Part shown: positions 1 through 7,034 of the stretch, piece after piece
How the letters are laid out: the number at the start of each line of letters is the position of its first letter
Numbering within the stretch: the stretch's first letter is position 1
From: a bacterium
Lineage (GTDB): Bacteria; CAIWAD01
Length of the DNA: 25,427 bases
NCBI GenBank assembly: GCA_030429345.1
Contig: JAUIFJ010000041.1
Span: forward strand, 1 to 25,427
Direction: 5' to 3'
Notes under the pieces: model-generated
Databases searched by the model: none
The model's input: only the letters and a program-made list of their open reading frames with translations
What the model was told of the DNA's origin: nothing
Program-made: the position numbers and the translations under genes

Positions 1-28
1 GACGCTGCGGGCTTACGGCCGCAGCGTC
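1..28. repeat. REP-like palindrome at the window edge
   Basis: Perfect inverted repeat: GACGCTGCGG at 1-10 pairs with CCGCAGCGTC at 19-28 around the 8-nt loop GCTTACGG. Bases 1-25 are the exact reverse complement of 183-207, so the same palindromic element occurs in the opposite orientation inside the neighbouring tandem repeat. There is no T-run, so an intrinsic terminator is unlikely. It may continue left of the window. Confidence 0.8.
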
Positions 29-36
29 TAAAAATC

Positions 37-366
37 GCCCGCAGCGTCTTACTTCGCGCCTTTTCTGGACAGGCGTGCCAACCCCTGCCGTGATTCGCGA
101 AGTGTGCGGCCGGCCGGAGGTGTGTTCGCGCAAGGGCCATGCCCTTCCCACACCCCCAGCCGCGCAGCGGCGGCTGAAGGTAGCTGCGGCCGTAAGCCCG
201 CAGCGTCTTACTGCGCGCCTTTCCTGGATTGGCGTGCCAACCCCTGCCGTGATTCGCGGAGAGTGCGGCCGGCCGGAGGTGTGTTCGCGCAAGGGCCATG
301 CTCTTCCCACACCCCCAGCCGCGCAGCGGCGGCTGAAGGTAGCTGCGGCCGTCAGCCCGCAGCGTA
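37..366. repeat. 159-bp tandem repeat, two full copies plus a partial third
   Basis: Copy 1 is 37-195 and copy 2 is 196-354; by eye they differ at 8 of 159 positions. A third copy begins at 355 with GCCCGCAGCGT and then breaks off. Each full unit ends in a hairpin, GCTGCGG/CCGCAGC with an 8-nt loop, at 183-204 and 342-363. The unit length is a multiple of three, so reading frames stay open through both copies, but nothing suggests a real protein. This fills the gap downstream of the HD-domain gene and looks like a non-coding intergenic repeat family. Confidence 0.85.
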
Positions 367-389
367 AACAACCACCGCAGCGCCTTTCC

Positions 390-938
390 CTACAGCTTCA
401 GCCTCTTCACATAGGGATCGAAGCTCATGAAATCCGCGTGATGCACGATGTAGCCTTCCACGCTGCGGGCCACCATGTCGCCTTCCTTGGCGTGCACGGC
501 GACGATGTGCGACACCGCGTCCGGAATGCCGCATTCCATGCAGAGCGCCACGCCGGTGAAGGGGTGACGCAGGTACTTGCCCCGCGCCGATTGCACGCAC
601 TGGCCGTCCTTCATCTCGTATTCGAGCAACTTGCCCACATCCGCGAGGATCGCGCCGGCGATCACCGTGTCCATGTCGATGGGCAGGCTGCGTCCCATGA
701 AGGGGATCATCGCCTTCGCCGATTCCCGCGAGATGTGCACCACGCAGCGCTTGTGCTCCATGAAGGTCACATCGGTTTCGTGTTTCAGCGTGAAGGGAAT
801 CGTGCGCAGGTCGTCCGGGCTCAGCGGACCGCGCTCCAGGGCCAGTTCCCAGCAGCGCGCCGTGCGCAGGCGCAGGTCCTCGTCCTCGATCCATTCCAGC
901 TCGGGCCAGAGCTCCAGCAGTTCATTCGAAATGGCCAT
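390..938 (-). CDS. HD-domain protein, putative phosphohydrolase
   Basis: 182 residues, a usual size for a stand-alone HD domain. The pattern resembles the HD metal-dependent phosphohydrolase superfamily: E61-H62 in a helix, then A99-D100-V-G-K103, H125 in RHPFTG, H149 in VAVHAKEGD, and H166-H167-A-D169 near the end. The canonical HD pair is HD-x-GK, but here the first residue is Ala (ADVGK), so one metal ligand is replaced. It could be a variant-site enzyme or a binding protein; substrate is unknown. The ATG at 938 is supported by AGGAGG five bases upstream on the minus strand. It follows the RNA methyltransferase gene with a 167-bp gap holding a 9-nt repeat array, so it may have its own promoter. 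No signal peptide or membrane segment is seen. Confidence 0.8.
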   Translation of the reverse strand: MAISNELLELWPELEWIEDEDLRLRTARCWELALERGPLSPDDLRTIPFTLKHETDVTFMEHKRCVVHISRESAKAMIPFMGRSLPIDMDTVIAGAILADVGKLLEYEMKDGQCVQSARGKYLRHPFTGVALCMECGIPDAVSHIVAVHAKEGDMVARSVEGYIVHHADFMSFDPYVKRLKL

Positions 939-1056
939 CCCAGCCTCCTGTATTTGCTTTCTGTTCGATGCAAGCGTCTACATCGGATCCCGATGATCCA
1001 GCCAGCAAGTGTCCGCACCAGGAACCCCTGCAGACGCAATGCGCTCATCTCTTTTT

Positions 1057-1100
1057 CTCCGTGTTCTCCGTTTCCTCCGTGCTCTCCGTGCGAGCTCTTC
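1057..1100 (-). repeat. Array of four 9-nt units, NNNACGGAG, copy A
   Basis: On the minus strand this reads GAAGAGCT and then four 9-nt units: CGCACGGAG, AGCACGGAG, GAAACGGAG, AACACGGAG. The array begins 5 bases after the stop codon of the methyltransferase gene (1106-1108). A second copy lies at 25301-25344 on the plus strand just after another stop codon; the 44-bp segments match at 39 positions. It is non-coding, and its function is unknown. Confidence 0.85.
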
Positions 1101-1105
1101 AAAGG

Positions 1106-1882
1106 TCAAGTCCGCCGAAGCTCATAGAGCAGGATCCCCCCCGCCATGGCCGCGTTGAGCGAATCCGGCCCGGGAGCCATCGAAATGCCCAGCACCTCGT
1201 CGCAGAGCTGCTGCCACTCCGGGTCCAGGCCGCGGTCCTCCGGTCCGATGAGCAGCGCGCAGGGCGGCTTCGGCCGAACGCGGTCCAGGGGCTTGCCATG
1301 CGCGCTGCTGCCGAAGATCCTCAGGCCGTCTGCCTCGCGCAGGCGCTGCAGCGTGTCCGCCAGGGAGGCGGTCGAGTCGGCGTGATACAAGGGCAGCTGC
1401 AGGGCCGACCCCATGGAGGCCCTCAGGACGCGCCGGCCGTAGGGGTCGCAGCAGCGCTCGCCCAGCAGCACGGCCGTGACAGCGAAAGCCGCGGCGGCGC
1501 GCAGCAGGGCGCCCAGGTTCTCCTGCAGCTGGATTTCCGGCAGGACCAGCACCAGGGGCGAGCCCATTCCTTCGAGAACCAGCTCTTCCGCGCTTCTCTT
1601 GCGCGGCCGGCGTGCGACGCTCAGGACGCCCCGGTGGAAAGGGAAGCCGCAGAGCTCCTGCAGCCCCTCGCGGGACAGTTCCAGTCGGGGAAGGGAGGCC
1701 GGAAGCCCGGCAGGCAGCTCCCGCCCGCTCTCGTGCAACACGGAGACCAGCTCCGCCTTTTCCGCCAGGGCGCGTTGCAGCAGCAGGGGGCCTTCGAGGA
1801 GCATCAGACCCATCTCGCGGGCCAGTTCCTTGTCCTTCAGGTTCCCATAGGGCCTGAGCAGCTCTTCGCGCGAAAGGCTCAC
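1106..1882 (-). CDS. SpoU/TrmH-family RNA 2'-O-methyltransferase
   Basis: 258 residues, within the usual range for the SPOUT (TrmH/SpoU) family, which uses S-adenosylmethionine to methylate ribose 2'-OH in tRNA or rRNA. The three family motifs are in the C-terminal half: motif 1 as QENLGALLRAAAAF, motif 2 as LLIGPEDRGL, motif 3 as ISMAPGPDSLNAAMAG. The N-terminal region (about residues 1-90) resembles the substrate-binding extension common in this family. The GTG start at 1882 is chosen because its GTGA overlaps the TGA stop of the upstream hydrolase gene. A longer frame back to 1984 would overlap that gene by about 100 bases. The precise RNA target (tRNA Gm18, 23S rRNA or other) cannot be read from the sequence. 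Confidence 0.9.
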   Translation of the reverse strand: MSLSREELLRPYGNLKDKELAREMGLMLLEGPLLLQRALAEKAELVSVLHESGRELPAGLPASLPRLELSREGLQELCGFPFHRGVLSVARRPRKRSAEELVLEGMGSPLVLVLPEIQLQENLGALLRAAAAFAVTAVLLGERCCDPYGRRVLRASMGSALQLPLYHADSTASLADTLQRLREADGLRIFGSSAHGKPLDRVRPKPPCALLIGPEDRGLDPEWQQLCDEVLGISMAPGPDSLNAAMAGGILLYELRRT

Positions 1883-2667
1883 GCGCCCTCCGGCGGCAGG
1901 TCGAGGAAGGAACGCACCACGCCGCGGAAGGCGGCCGGCTGGTCGAAATGGATCCAGTGTCCGCTTTCCTTCAAGGTCACACAACGCAAGGCCGGCAGGA
2001 AGGAGCGCATGGCCTCCAGGTCCTCGTCGAGCACGTAGTCGCTGCGCCCTCCGCGAACGACCAGCGCCGGGCCTTCGTATACGCCTTCGATGCGCGGCCG
2101 CCCGCGGATCTGCCGGTACTCGCGCTCCAGGGTCTGCAGGTTGACGCGCCAGCGCATGCCCTTGCCGGTGGGATCCCGCTCCAGGGTTTTCAGCAGGAAG
2201 GCGCGCAGGCCGCTTTCCGGTATATGCTGCCGCAGGATCTCCGCCGCCTCCCCCGAACTGGCCAGTCCAGAGGGGTTGATGGCGCCAAGCGCTTCGAAGA
2301 TATAGCGGTGATGGCTGTCCGGGTAGCTGCGGTCGGCCACATCGCCCAACAGCAGGGAGGCGGTCTTTTCGGGCCAGCGGGTGGCGAAGGTCATGGCGGC
2401 CTTTCCACCCATGCTATGCCCCAGCAGGTGGACCTTGTCCAGGTCGTAGTCCAGCAGGACTTCGTAGAGGTCGGCGGCCATGGCCTCGTAGCTCATCTCC
2501 GCTTCGTGGGGAGAACGCCCATGGTTGCGCATGTCGAGGGCCAACACTCGCATCTCGCCTTCCAGCCGGCGACAGAAGGAGGCCCAGTTGTCCGAACTGC
2601 CCAGCAGCCCATGGGCCACCAGCAGCGGGGGGCCGTCGAGGCCGTATTCCACCAGGTGAAGTTTCAC
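1879..2667 (-). CDS. Alpha/beta-fold hydrolase (YbfF/ABHD11-like esterase)
   Basis: 262 residues from the GTG at 2667. The fold signatures are in order: the oxyanion segment LLVAHGLLGSSDNW, the conserved ALDMRNHGRSPH, the nucleophile elbow GHSMGGK, the acid in VVRGGRSDYV, and the catalytic His in LKESGHWIHFDQP. The DMRNHG and GHSMGGK combination is typical of the YbfF/ABHD11 esterase branch, which hydrolyses acyl esters or thioesters; the substrate here is unknown. There is no signal peptide, so it is cytoplasmic. Both ends are translationally coupled: its GTG overlaps the TGA of the membrane-protein gene upstream, and its TGA overlaps the GTG of the methyltransferase gene downstream. A longer frame back to 2943 was rejected because it overlaps the membrane protein and the added residues look like off-frame translation. 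Confidence 0.92.
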   Translation of the reverse strand: MKLHLVEYGLDGPPLLVAHGLLGSSDNWASFCRRLEGEMRVLALDMRNHGRSPHEAEMSYEAMAADLYEVLLDYDLDKVHLLGHSMGGKAAMTFATRWPEKTASLLLGDVADRSYPDSHHRYIFEALGAINPSGLASSGEAAEILRQHIPESGLRAFLLKTLERDPTGKGMRWRVNLQTLEREYRQIRGRPRIEGVYEGPALVVRGGRSDYVLDEDLEAMRSFLPALRCVTLKESGHWIHFDQPAAFRGVVRSFLDLPPEGA

Positions 2668-3077
2668 GAAGAATGGGTCTCCCGCAGCCAGCCACCGGGG
2701 CGGATTGCCGCCAGCGCGCCGGCCAGCAGGATCTTTGAAGCGACGAGGTCGGAACGGGTCTCCGCGGACAACAGTCCTGGCCACCAACCGGTATTGGCCG
2801 CCTCCGGCCAGAAGCAGGCGGGAAGAAGCAGCAGGAACAGGCTTGCGACTCGCAGAAGGGCAAGCGCCGCCGTGTCTTTCAGGGCAGCCAGTCCCAGATT
2901 CCGCAAGGCGATGAGCACGGCAACGGCCAGGAGGAATGCCCAATCAGTAGCGCCCGTGAGAATCCATGCCAGCAGGACGGTTGCGGCAAGCGCAAGCAGG
3001 TGTCTGCTGAAACGGGGGGGGGCCGGTTCGGGACAAAGCAGGACTGCAAGCAGCAAGGCGATGGAAGTGGAGAGCAT
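2664..3077 (-). CDS. Small hydrophobic membrane protein of unknown function
   Basis: 137 residues with about four hydrophobic segments (near residues 2-16, 26-43, 46-60 and 72-90) followed by a more polar C-terminus ending RETHSS. I recognise no family. The case for a real gene is its strongly membrane-like composition and its GTGA overlap with the hydrolase start, the same coupling used elsewhere in the window. It is the first gene of a three-gene minus-strand operon. The ATG at 3077 has no strong Shine-Dalgarno sequence. An 18-bp palindrome lies 15 bases upstream and could be an operator. Confidence 0.6.
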   Translation of the reverse strand: MLSTSIALLLAVLLCPEPAPPRFSRHLLALAATVLLAWILTGATDWAFLLAVAVLIALRNLGLAALKDTAALALLRVASLFLLLLPACFWPEAANTGWWPGLLSAETRSDLVASKILLAGALAAIRPGGWLRETHSS

Positions 3078-3092
3078 TGGGCGTGGCAGATG

Positions 3093-3110
3093 TCAACCTG
3101 TTCAGGTTGA
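3093..3110. promoter_or_regulatory. Palindrome upstream of the membrane-protein operon
   Basis: TCAACCTG at 3093-3100 and CAGGTTGA at 3103-3110 are perfect 8-base arms around a central TT. It sits 15 bases before the ATG at 3077 (minus strand), a good position for a repressor operator or a short leader hairpin. The surroundings are AT-rich for this genome. No matching second site was noticed in the window. The regulator is unknown. Confidence 0.45.
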
Positions 3111-3120
3111 TTTCTAAAAA

Positions 3121-3309
3121 TCAGTTGATTGTTGTTGAGTAGTCGAAGCTCGGGGCGGACCCCACCGTTCCTCGTCCCACAGCCGGAGCGTGGACTGCAA
3201 GGTCTGTCGCGGACTTCTTCAGGGTCTCACGCAGGCCATTCAGCTCATGGCTGTCAAGCTGGCTGGAGCGAACGATGTCCCCGCATAGAACGGCAAAGTG
3301 CTCTGGCAT
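3121..3309 (-). pseudogene. Probable remnant of a SatD-like gene (N-terminal part only)
   Basis: From the ATG at 3309 this frame gives 62 residues beginning MPEHFAVLCGDIVRSSQL. That resembles the N-terminus of SatD-like proteins (a GDIV-SS motif followed by an LR-x-x-L helix), whose full length is normally above 180 residues. After about 45 residues the similarity stops and the frame ends in unrelated residues at 3121. The most likely reading is a gene cut by deletion; a chance open frame or a small real gene cannot be excluded. The start lacks a well-spaced ribosome site. Confidence 0.35.
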
Positions 3310-3384
3310 GGCGGGAATATAGAATCCTTCCTGCTGCTCGAGGGGTATACGCAAAGCGGAAAGCGCTCTTCCTTGCGAAATGGG

Positions 3385-3413
3385 TTGAAGGAACCGCTGC
3401 CGCTTGCTTTACT
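3385..3413 (+). promoter_or_regulatory. Sigma-70-like promoter for the subtilase-kinase operon
   Basis: TTGAAG at 3385-3390 and TTTACT at 3408-3413 are separated by 17 bases, with the extended -10 dinucleotide TG at 3405-3406 (TGC-TTTACT). Transcription would begin near 3420, leaving a leader of about 19 bases that holds the AAGGAG ribosome site before the ATG at 3439. The TTGC-plus-hexamer form matches the candidate promoters at 20665 and 20726. Confidence 0.55.
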
Positions 3414-3438
3414 TCCCTTCCAATCGAAGGAGTCCTGC

Positions 3439-5055
3439 ATGGTTCGATTTCTGCTCGCACTGGCATCCACGTTGTCCCTGGCGCACGCCGGTGTGGACCA
3501 CTCGACGGTCCTACCGGAAAACGCGGAGGTCCTGGGGCATCCTCCTGTCGCACTCGCGACCTCGCCCTGGTGGGTCTTCCTGCAGGATCGCCCCGCCGAT
3601 CGCAGCCTGGACGCTCCGGATGCGCGCTCCCTGAGCGAGGACTGCCTGGAACGACGCGAGCAGCGCGGCAGGCTGGGCTCCACCGGCGACTGGGATCGGC
3701 CACTCGAAGAGAAAGCTCTGCAGCAGGTGCTCGACAGCGGGGTGGAGCTGCGGCGGATCAGCCGCTGGCTGAATGCCCTGTCGGTCGAAGCCACGGAGCA
3801 GCAGCTGGCCCGGCTGCGCTCGCTGGATGTCGTGCGGGAGCTGCGTCCGCTGGCGCGCGGAGAGCGCATCCTGCCGTCCGAGGAGCATCCCCCCCTGCCG
3901 GCATCCCGGGACCTGTCCTACGGGCCCTCCCTGGACCAGCTGGCCGAGATCGACGTTCCGCGGGTCCACGAGGCGGGCTATGACGGCAGCGGCGTGACCG
4001 TGCTGATGCTCGACACCGGCTACTACAAGGAGCACGAAGCCCTGCATGCGGAGCAGGTGATCGCCGAATGGGACTTCATCAACGAGGACGGCGAGACCCA
4101 GAACGAGGAAGGCGATTCGCCAAGCCAGCACAACCACGGCACCCTGACCTGGAGCGCCTTGGGCGGCAGTTCGGCGGGCAACCTCTACGGCCCGGCCCAT
4201 GGCGCGTCCTTCCTGCTGGCCAAGACGGAGGATGTGACCAGCGAGACCCCCGTCGAGGAGGACAACTACATCGCCGCCCTCGAGTGGGGCGAGGCCCTGG
4301 GGGCGGATGTCAGTTCGGGCTCGCTGGGCTACATCGCCTGGTACGACTTCGAGGACCTGAATGGCCTGACCGCGCCGATCACCCTGGCCGTCGACCAGGC
4401 CGTCGCCCTGGGCATGGTGGTCTGCGTCAGCGCCGGGAACTACCGCGCCGACGACTGGGGCCACATCAACACGCCCAGCGACGCCTTCCATTGCATCAGC
4501 GTGGGAGCCGTCGACGAGAACAACGAGATCGCCTGGTTCAGTTCGCCGGGGCCGACCTTCGACGGACGCATCAAGCCGGAAGTGACTGCCCGCGGTCTGG
4601 GCACGGTCTGCGCCGGAATCGATTCGCCCACCCACTACCGCACCGCCGGCGGCACCAGCCTGAGTTGCCCGCTGGTCGCGGGAGGTGTGGCGCTCATCCT
4701 GCAGGCCCATCCCGGCTGGGGGCCGGAGGCGGTGCGCGAGGCCCTGCTGACGACGGCCGACAACAGCGACAGCCCGAACAACGACGTGGGCTGGGGCCGC
4801 GTCGCCGTCGGCTCGGCGATCGAGTATACGCGGGCCCCGCAGGACCTTGTCGCACAGGTCGAAGGGAACTCCCTGCGTCTCACGTGGAGCGCCGGAGTCG
4901 GCGCCGGCTACGAAGTGCGTGTCTCACCCCAGCCCTGGGGTCCCTTCGACACCGTGCTCGCCGAGACCGTGGACACGGAATACCTTCACGTGGAGGCCCT
5001 TGCGGGAGGGCAGCTCTTCTACCAGGTGCGGGCCAGGGGCCTGGAGCTGGAGTGA
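3439..5055 (+). CDS. Secreted subtilisin-like serine protease (S8 family)
   Basis: 538 residues. The ATG at 3439 follows AAGGAG by six bases. Residues 1-17 form a signal peptide (MVRFLLALASTLSLAHA) with cleavage likely after AHA. A propeptide-like region runs to about residue 170. The S8 domain follows: catalytic D192 in VLMLDTG, H233 in HNHGT, oxyanion N334 in SAGN, and nucleophile S407 in GGTSLSCPLVAGG. The usual GTSMA-x-P is GTSLSCP here. The last 85 residues look like a fibronectin type III domain (LTWSAG, YEVRVS, YQVRARG). Unlike the other secreted proteins in this window, it has no PNPFNP-type tail. Its TGA overlaps the GTG of the kinase gene, so the two are co-transcribed. The substrate is unknown; it probably acts in the periplasm or outside the cell. 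Confidence 0.93.
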   Translation: MVRFLLALASTLSLAHAGVDHSTVLPENAEVLGHPPVALATSPWWVFLQDRPADRSLDAPDARSLSEDCLERREQRGRLGSTGDWDRPLEEKALQQVLDSGVELRRISRWLNALSVEATEQQLARLRSLDVVRELRPLARGERILPSEEHPPLPASRDLSYGPSLDQLAEIDVPRVHEAGYDGSGVTVLMLDTGYYKEHEALHAEQVIAEWDFINEDGETQNEEGDSPSQHNHGTLTWSALGGSSAGNLYGPAHGASFLLAKTEDVTSETPVEEDNYIAALEWGEALGADVSSGSLGYIAWYDFEDLNGLTAPITLAVDQAVALGMVVCVSAGNYRADDWGHINTPSDAFHCISVGAVDENNEIAWFSSPGPTFDGRIKPEVTARGLGTVCAGIDSPTHYRTAGGTSLSCPLVAGGVALILQAHPGWGPEAVREALLTTADNSDSPNNDVGWGRVAVGSAIEYTRAPQDLVAQVEGNSLRLTWSAGVGAGYEVRVSPQPWGPFDTVLAETVDTEYLHVEALAGGQLFYQVRARGLELE

Positions 5056-5813
5056 GTACGCGACCCGCGGTGGCCGACTTGTATACGCAGGAGCGGCAGG
5101 GCGATTGGACGATCCGGGTGGCCAATACCTGCCGGGACTGGGCGCCGAGGGCCGAGGACCTGTTGGCCCGTGCCGCCGCCCCGGACCAGGTGCTGCGCGA
5201 GGACGGGCGAAGTGCCGTCTACCGCATCGAGCAGCTGCCTGGCGCTCCGCCCGGCCCCTGGGTGTTGAAAAGTCCGCGCTGGAAGGACCGCCGGACGATC
5301 AATCGTCTCACCACCCTTTACCGCGCGGGCGAGGCCTGCCAGGCCTTCGTGGGGGCGCTGCGGCTGCAGTCCCTCGGAGTGACGGTCCCCGAACCCGTGA
5401 TGCAGATGGAACGGCGCCGCGGCGGCATGGTCGTCGAGAGCTGGTGGCTTTATCGTTTTGCCGCCGGCGGGCCCTGCCGCGAGGAGGACTGGCCGCAGGT
5501 GATTTCCCTGCTGGGCCGCCTGCACGCCGCCGGCCTGAAGCACCGCGACCCGCACCTGGCGAACTGGATCCAGCAGGACGGGCAGGTGACGGCCCTTGAC
5601 TGCAACCCGCGCAGGGCCCTCGTTCCGCCCCTGGCGGCGGCCTACGATTTCATCCTGCTGCGCAACTCGACACCCGCCCTGGAGCCCTTGCTGCCTCTGC
5701 GGGGAACGCTCTGGTGGCGGCTCGCCACCTTCTGGGACGACTGGGTGCATGGCTTCCGCGCCCTGAAAAAGCGGCTGCGCGGGGGCGGCCGCCAGGCGCT
5801 TCCCGATGCCTGA
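5052..5813 (+). CDS. WaaP/Kdo-kinase-like protein kinase-fold enzyme
   Basis: 253 residues from a GTG whose GTGA overlaps the protease stop. It carries the core of the lipopolysaccharide kinase (Kdo/WaaP) family: K73 in WVLKSPRW, the catalytic loop LKHRDPHLANW with H164-R165-D166 and N171, and the metal-binding D183 in TALDCNP, which replaces DFG. Family members phosphorylate heptose or Kdo in the lipopolysaccharide core on the inner face of the membrane. HldD, which makes the heptose donor, is also in this window, which fits. A kinase with another small-molecule or protein target remains possible. Coupling to a secreted protease is an unusual pairing. The C-terminus is basic (KKRLRGGGR), as expected for membrane association. 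Confidence 0.82.
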   Translation: MSTRPAVADLYTQERQGDWTIRVANTCRDWAPRAEDLLARAAAPDQVLREDGRSAVYRIEQLPGAPPGPWVLKSPRWKDRRTINRLTTLYRAGEACQAFVGALRLQSLGVTVPEPVMQMERRRGGMVVESWWLYRFAAGGPCREEDWPQVISLLGRLHAAGLKHRDPHLANWIQQDGQVTALDCNPRRALVPPLAAAYDFILLRNSTPALEPLLPLRGTLWWRLATFWDDWVHGFRALKKRLRGGGRQALPDA

Positions 5814-6083
5814 GCGGCGCATTTGCTCGCTTGCATACCGTTTGCAACTTTTTTCGCGCTGACGGGAACCCGCGTTCCCGGTCTGCGTACAGATGGTTTT
5901 TTCGGTTCTCCCTTCGGAGGATCTTGTTCCCTCGCAGCGTTGCCGGCGCAGGACCGGCACCCGGCGCGAGGGATTTTCCTTGTCAGCCGGACGACGACTG
6001 CAGCAGCTTCGCCCTCAGGACGAAGGTTCGACGCCCGGCGCGCGATGGCGCACAACGAACCATTCAATAGAGGTACTGCCCTG
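5814..6083. other. Intergenic region before the ABC operon
   Basis: 270 bases without a convincing gene. It holds a perfect hairpin (CGGGAAC at 5863-5869, GTTCCCG at 5874-5880, loop CCGC) and two T-runs (5849-5854 and 5896-5901), but no T-run directly follows the hairpin, so it is not a standard terminator. An AT-richer stretch at 5821-5855 is the best place for a promoter, though I see no clear -35/-10 pair. The ATPase frame stays open through most of the region, but the encoded residues are not family-like. Confidence 0.5.
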
Positions 6084-7034
6084 ATGATTCAGTTCGATCA
6101 GATCGGCAAGTCCTATGGAACGGTCCGGGCCCTGGACGATGTCAGCATGACCGTCGAGACCGGCCAGATCCTGGGACTGCTGGGACCGAACGGAGCGGGG
6201 AAGACCACGGCGATGAAGATCATCACCTGCTACATGCCGCCGACCAGCGGCCGTGTGACAGTGGATGGCATCGACGTGGTGGAGGATCCGCTGGCCGTCC
6301 GTCGCAAGGTGGGCTATCTGCCCGAACACAACCCCCTGTATCTCGACATGGGTGTGAGCGATTATCTCCGCTTCTGCGGTCGCCTTCACGGCCTGGAGGC
6401 GGCAGCCCTGCCCGTCGCCATCGATCGCGCCATCGAGCGCTGCGGCCTGAAGGAGTACCGCAACCGCTTCATCGGCCAGCTCTCCAAGGGCTACCGCCAG
6501 CGTGTGGGCCTGGCCCAGGCGATCATCCACGATCCCCAGGTGCTGATCCTCGACGAGCCGACCACGGGCCTCGACCCGAACCAGATCATCGAGATCCGCA
6601 AGCTGATCCGCGACATCGGCGCGGAGAAGACGGTGATCCTCTCGACGCACATCATGCAGGAGGTCCAGGCCACCTGCAGCCGCATGGTGATCATCAACCG
6701 CGGCCGGATCGTGGCCGACGACACGCCTGAGCAGCTGCGCGCCCGCATGACCGGGGCAGGCTCCCACATCCTCGAGGTCCAGGGCCATCCGGAGGGCGCG
6801 GCGCGCCTGCTGAACGAGCGCCTGCCCCTGCGAGAGGTGATCGACCACAGCGCGCCCGGCGGTGATACATCGCGCTTCGAGCTGCACGGCGACCCCGGCG
6901 ACGACCTGCGCGAACGCCTCTTCCGCTTCTGCGTCGAGCAGGACTGGACCCTGCTCGAGCTGGCCCGCAGCCAGACCAGCCTCGAGGATGTCTTCCGCCA
7001 GCTGACGGCCGAGGACGGAAAGGAGGCCGCCTGA
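6084..7034 (+). CDS. gldA: ABC transporter ATP-binding protein, GldA-like
   Basis: 316 residues. Walker A is GPNGAGKTT (34-42), the signature motif is the variant LSKGYRQRV, Walker B is VLILDEPTTGLDP, and the H-loop is LSTH. The segment MKIITCYMPPTSG followed by YLPEHNPLYLDM is very characteristic of GldA, the ATPase of the Gld ABC system of Bacteroidota, which also occurs in non-gliding bacteria. It would drive the membrane partner encoded next. The ATG at 6084 is preferred because family homology begins at once (MIQFDQIGKSYG); AGAGG lies about ten bases upstream. Its TGA overlaps the next ATG (TGATG), so the genes are coupled. What is transported is unknown. Confidence 0.93.
   Translation: MIQFDQIGKSYGTVRALDDVSMTVETGQILGLLGPNGAGKTTAMKIITCYMPPTSGRVTVDGIDVVEDPLAVRRKVGYLPEHNPLYLDMGVSDYLRFCGRLHGLEAAALPVAIDRAIERCGLKEYRNRFIGQLSKGYRQRVGLAQAIIHDPQVLILDEPTTGLDPNQIIEIRKLIRDIGAEKTVILSTHIMQEVQATCSRMVIINRGRIVADDTPEQLRARMTGAGSHILEVQGHPEGAARLLNERLPLREVIDHSAPGGDTSRFELHGDPGDDLRERLFRFCVEQDWTLLELARSQTSLEDVFRQLTAEDGKEAA

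Noticed and set aside
37-366. CRISPR array
   Set aside because: Units are 159 bp and directly abut with no variable spacers; no cas genes are near.
75-1127. 350-codon open frame on the plus strand across the repeat and the HD gene
   Set aside because: It translates the repeat, then runs antisense to the HD-domain gene, which has family motifs and a good ribosome site. It is open only because the repeat unit is a multiple of three and the DNA is GC-rich.
5863-5880. Hairpin as a terminator of the kinase gene
   Set aside because: The stem is perfect but no T-run follows directly; the next one is 15 bases away.
5823-6083. Upstream extension of the ABC ATPase (87 codons)
   Set aside because: Family homology begins at the ATG at 6084. 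The extension shows no domain and contains the intergenic hairpin.
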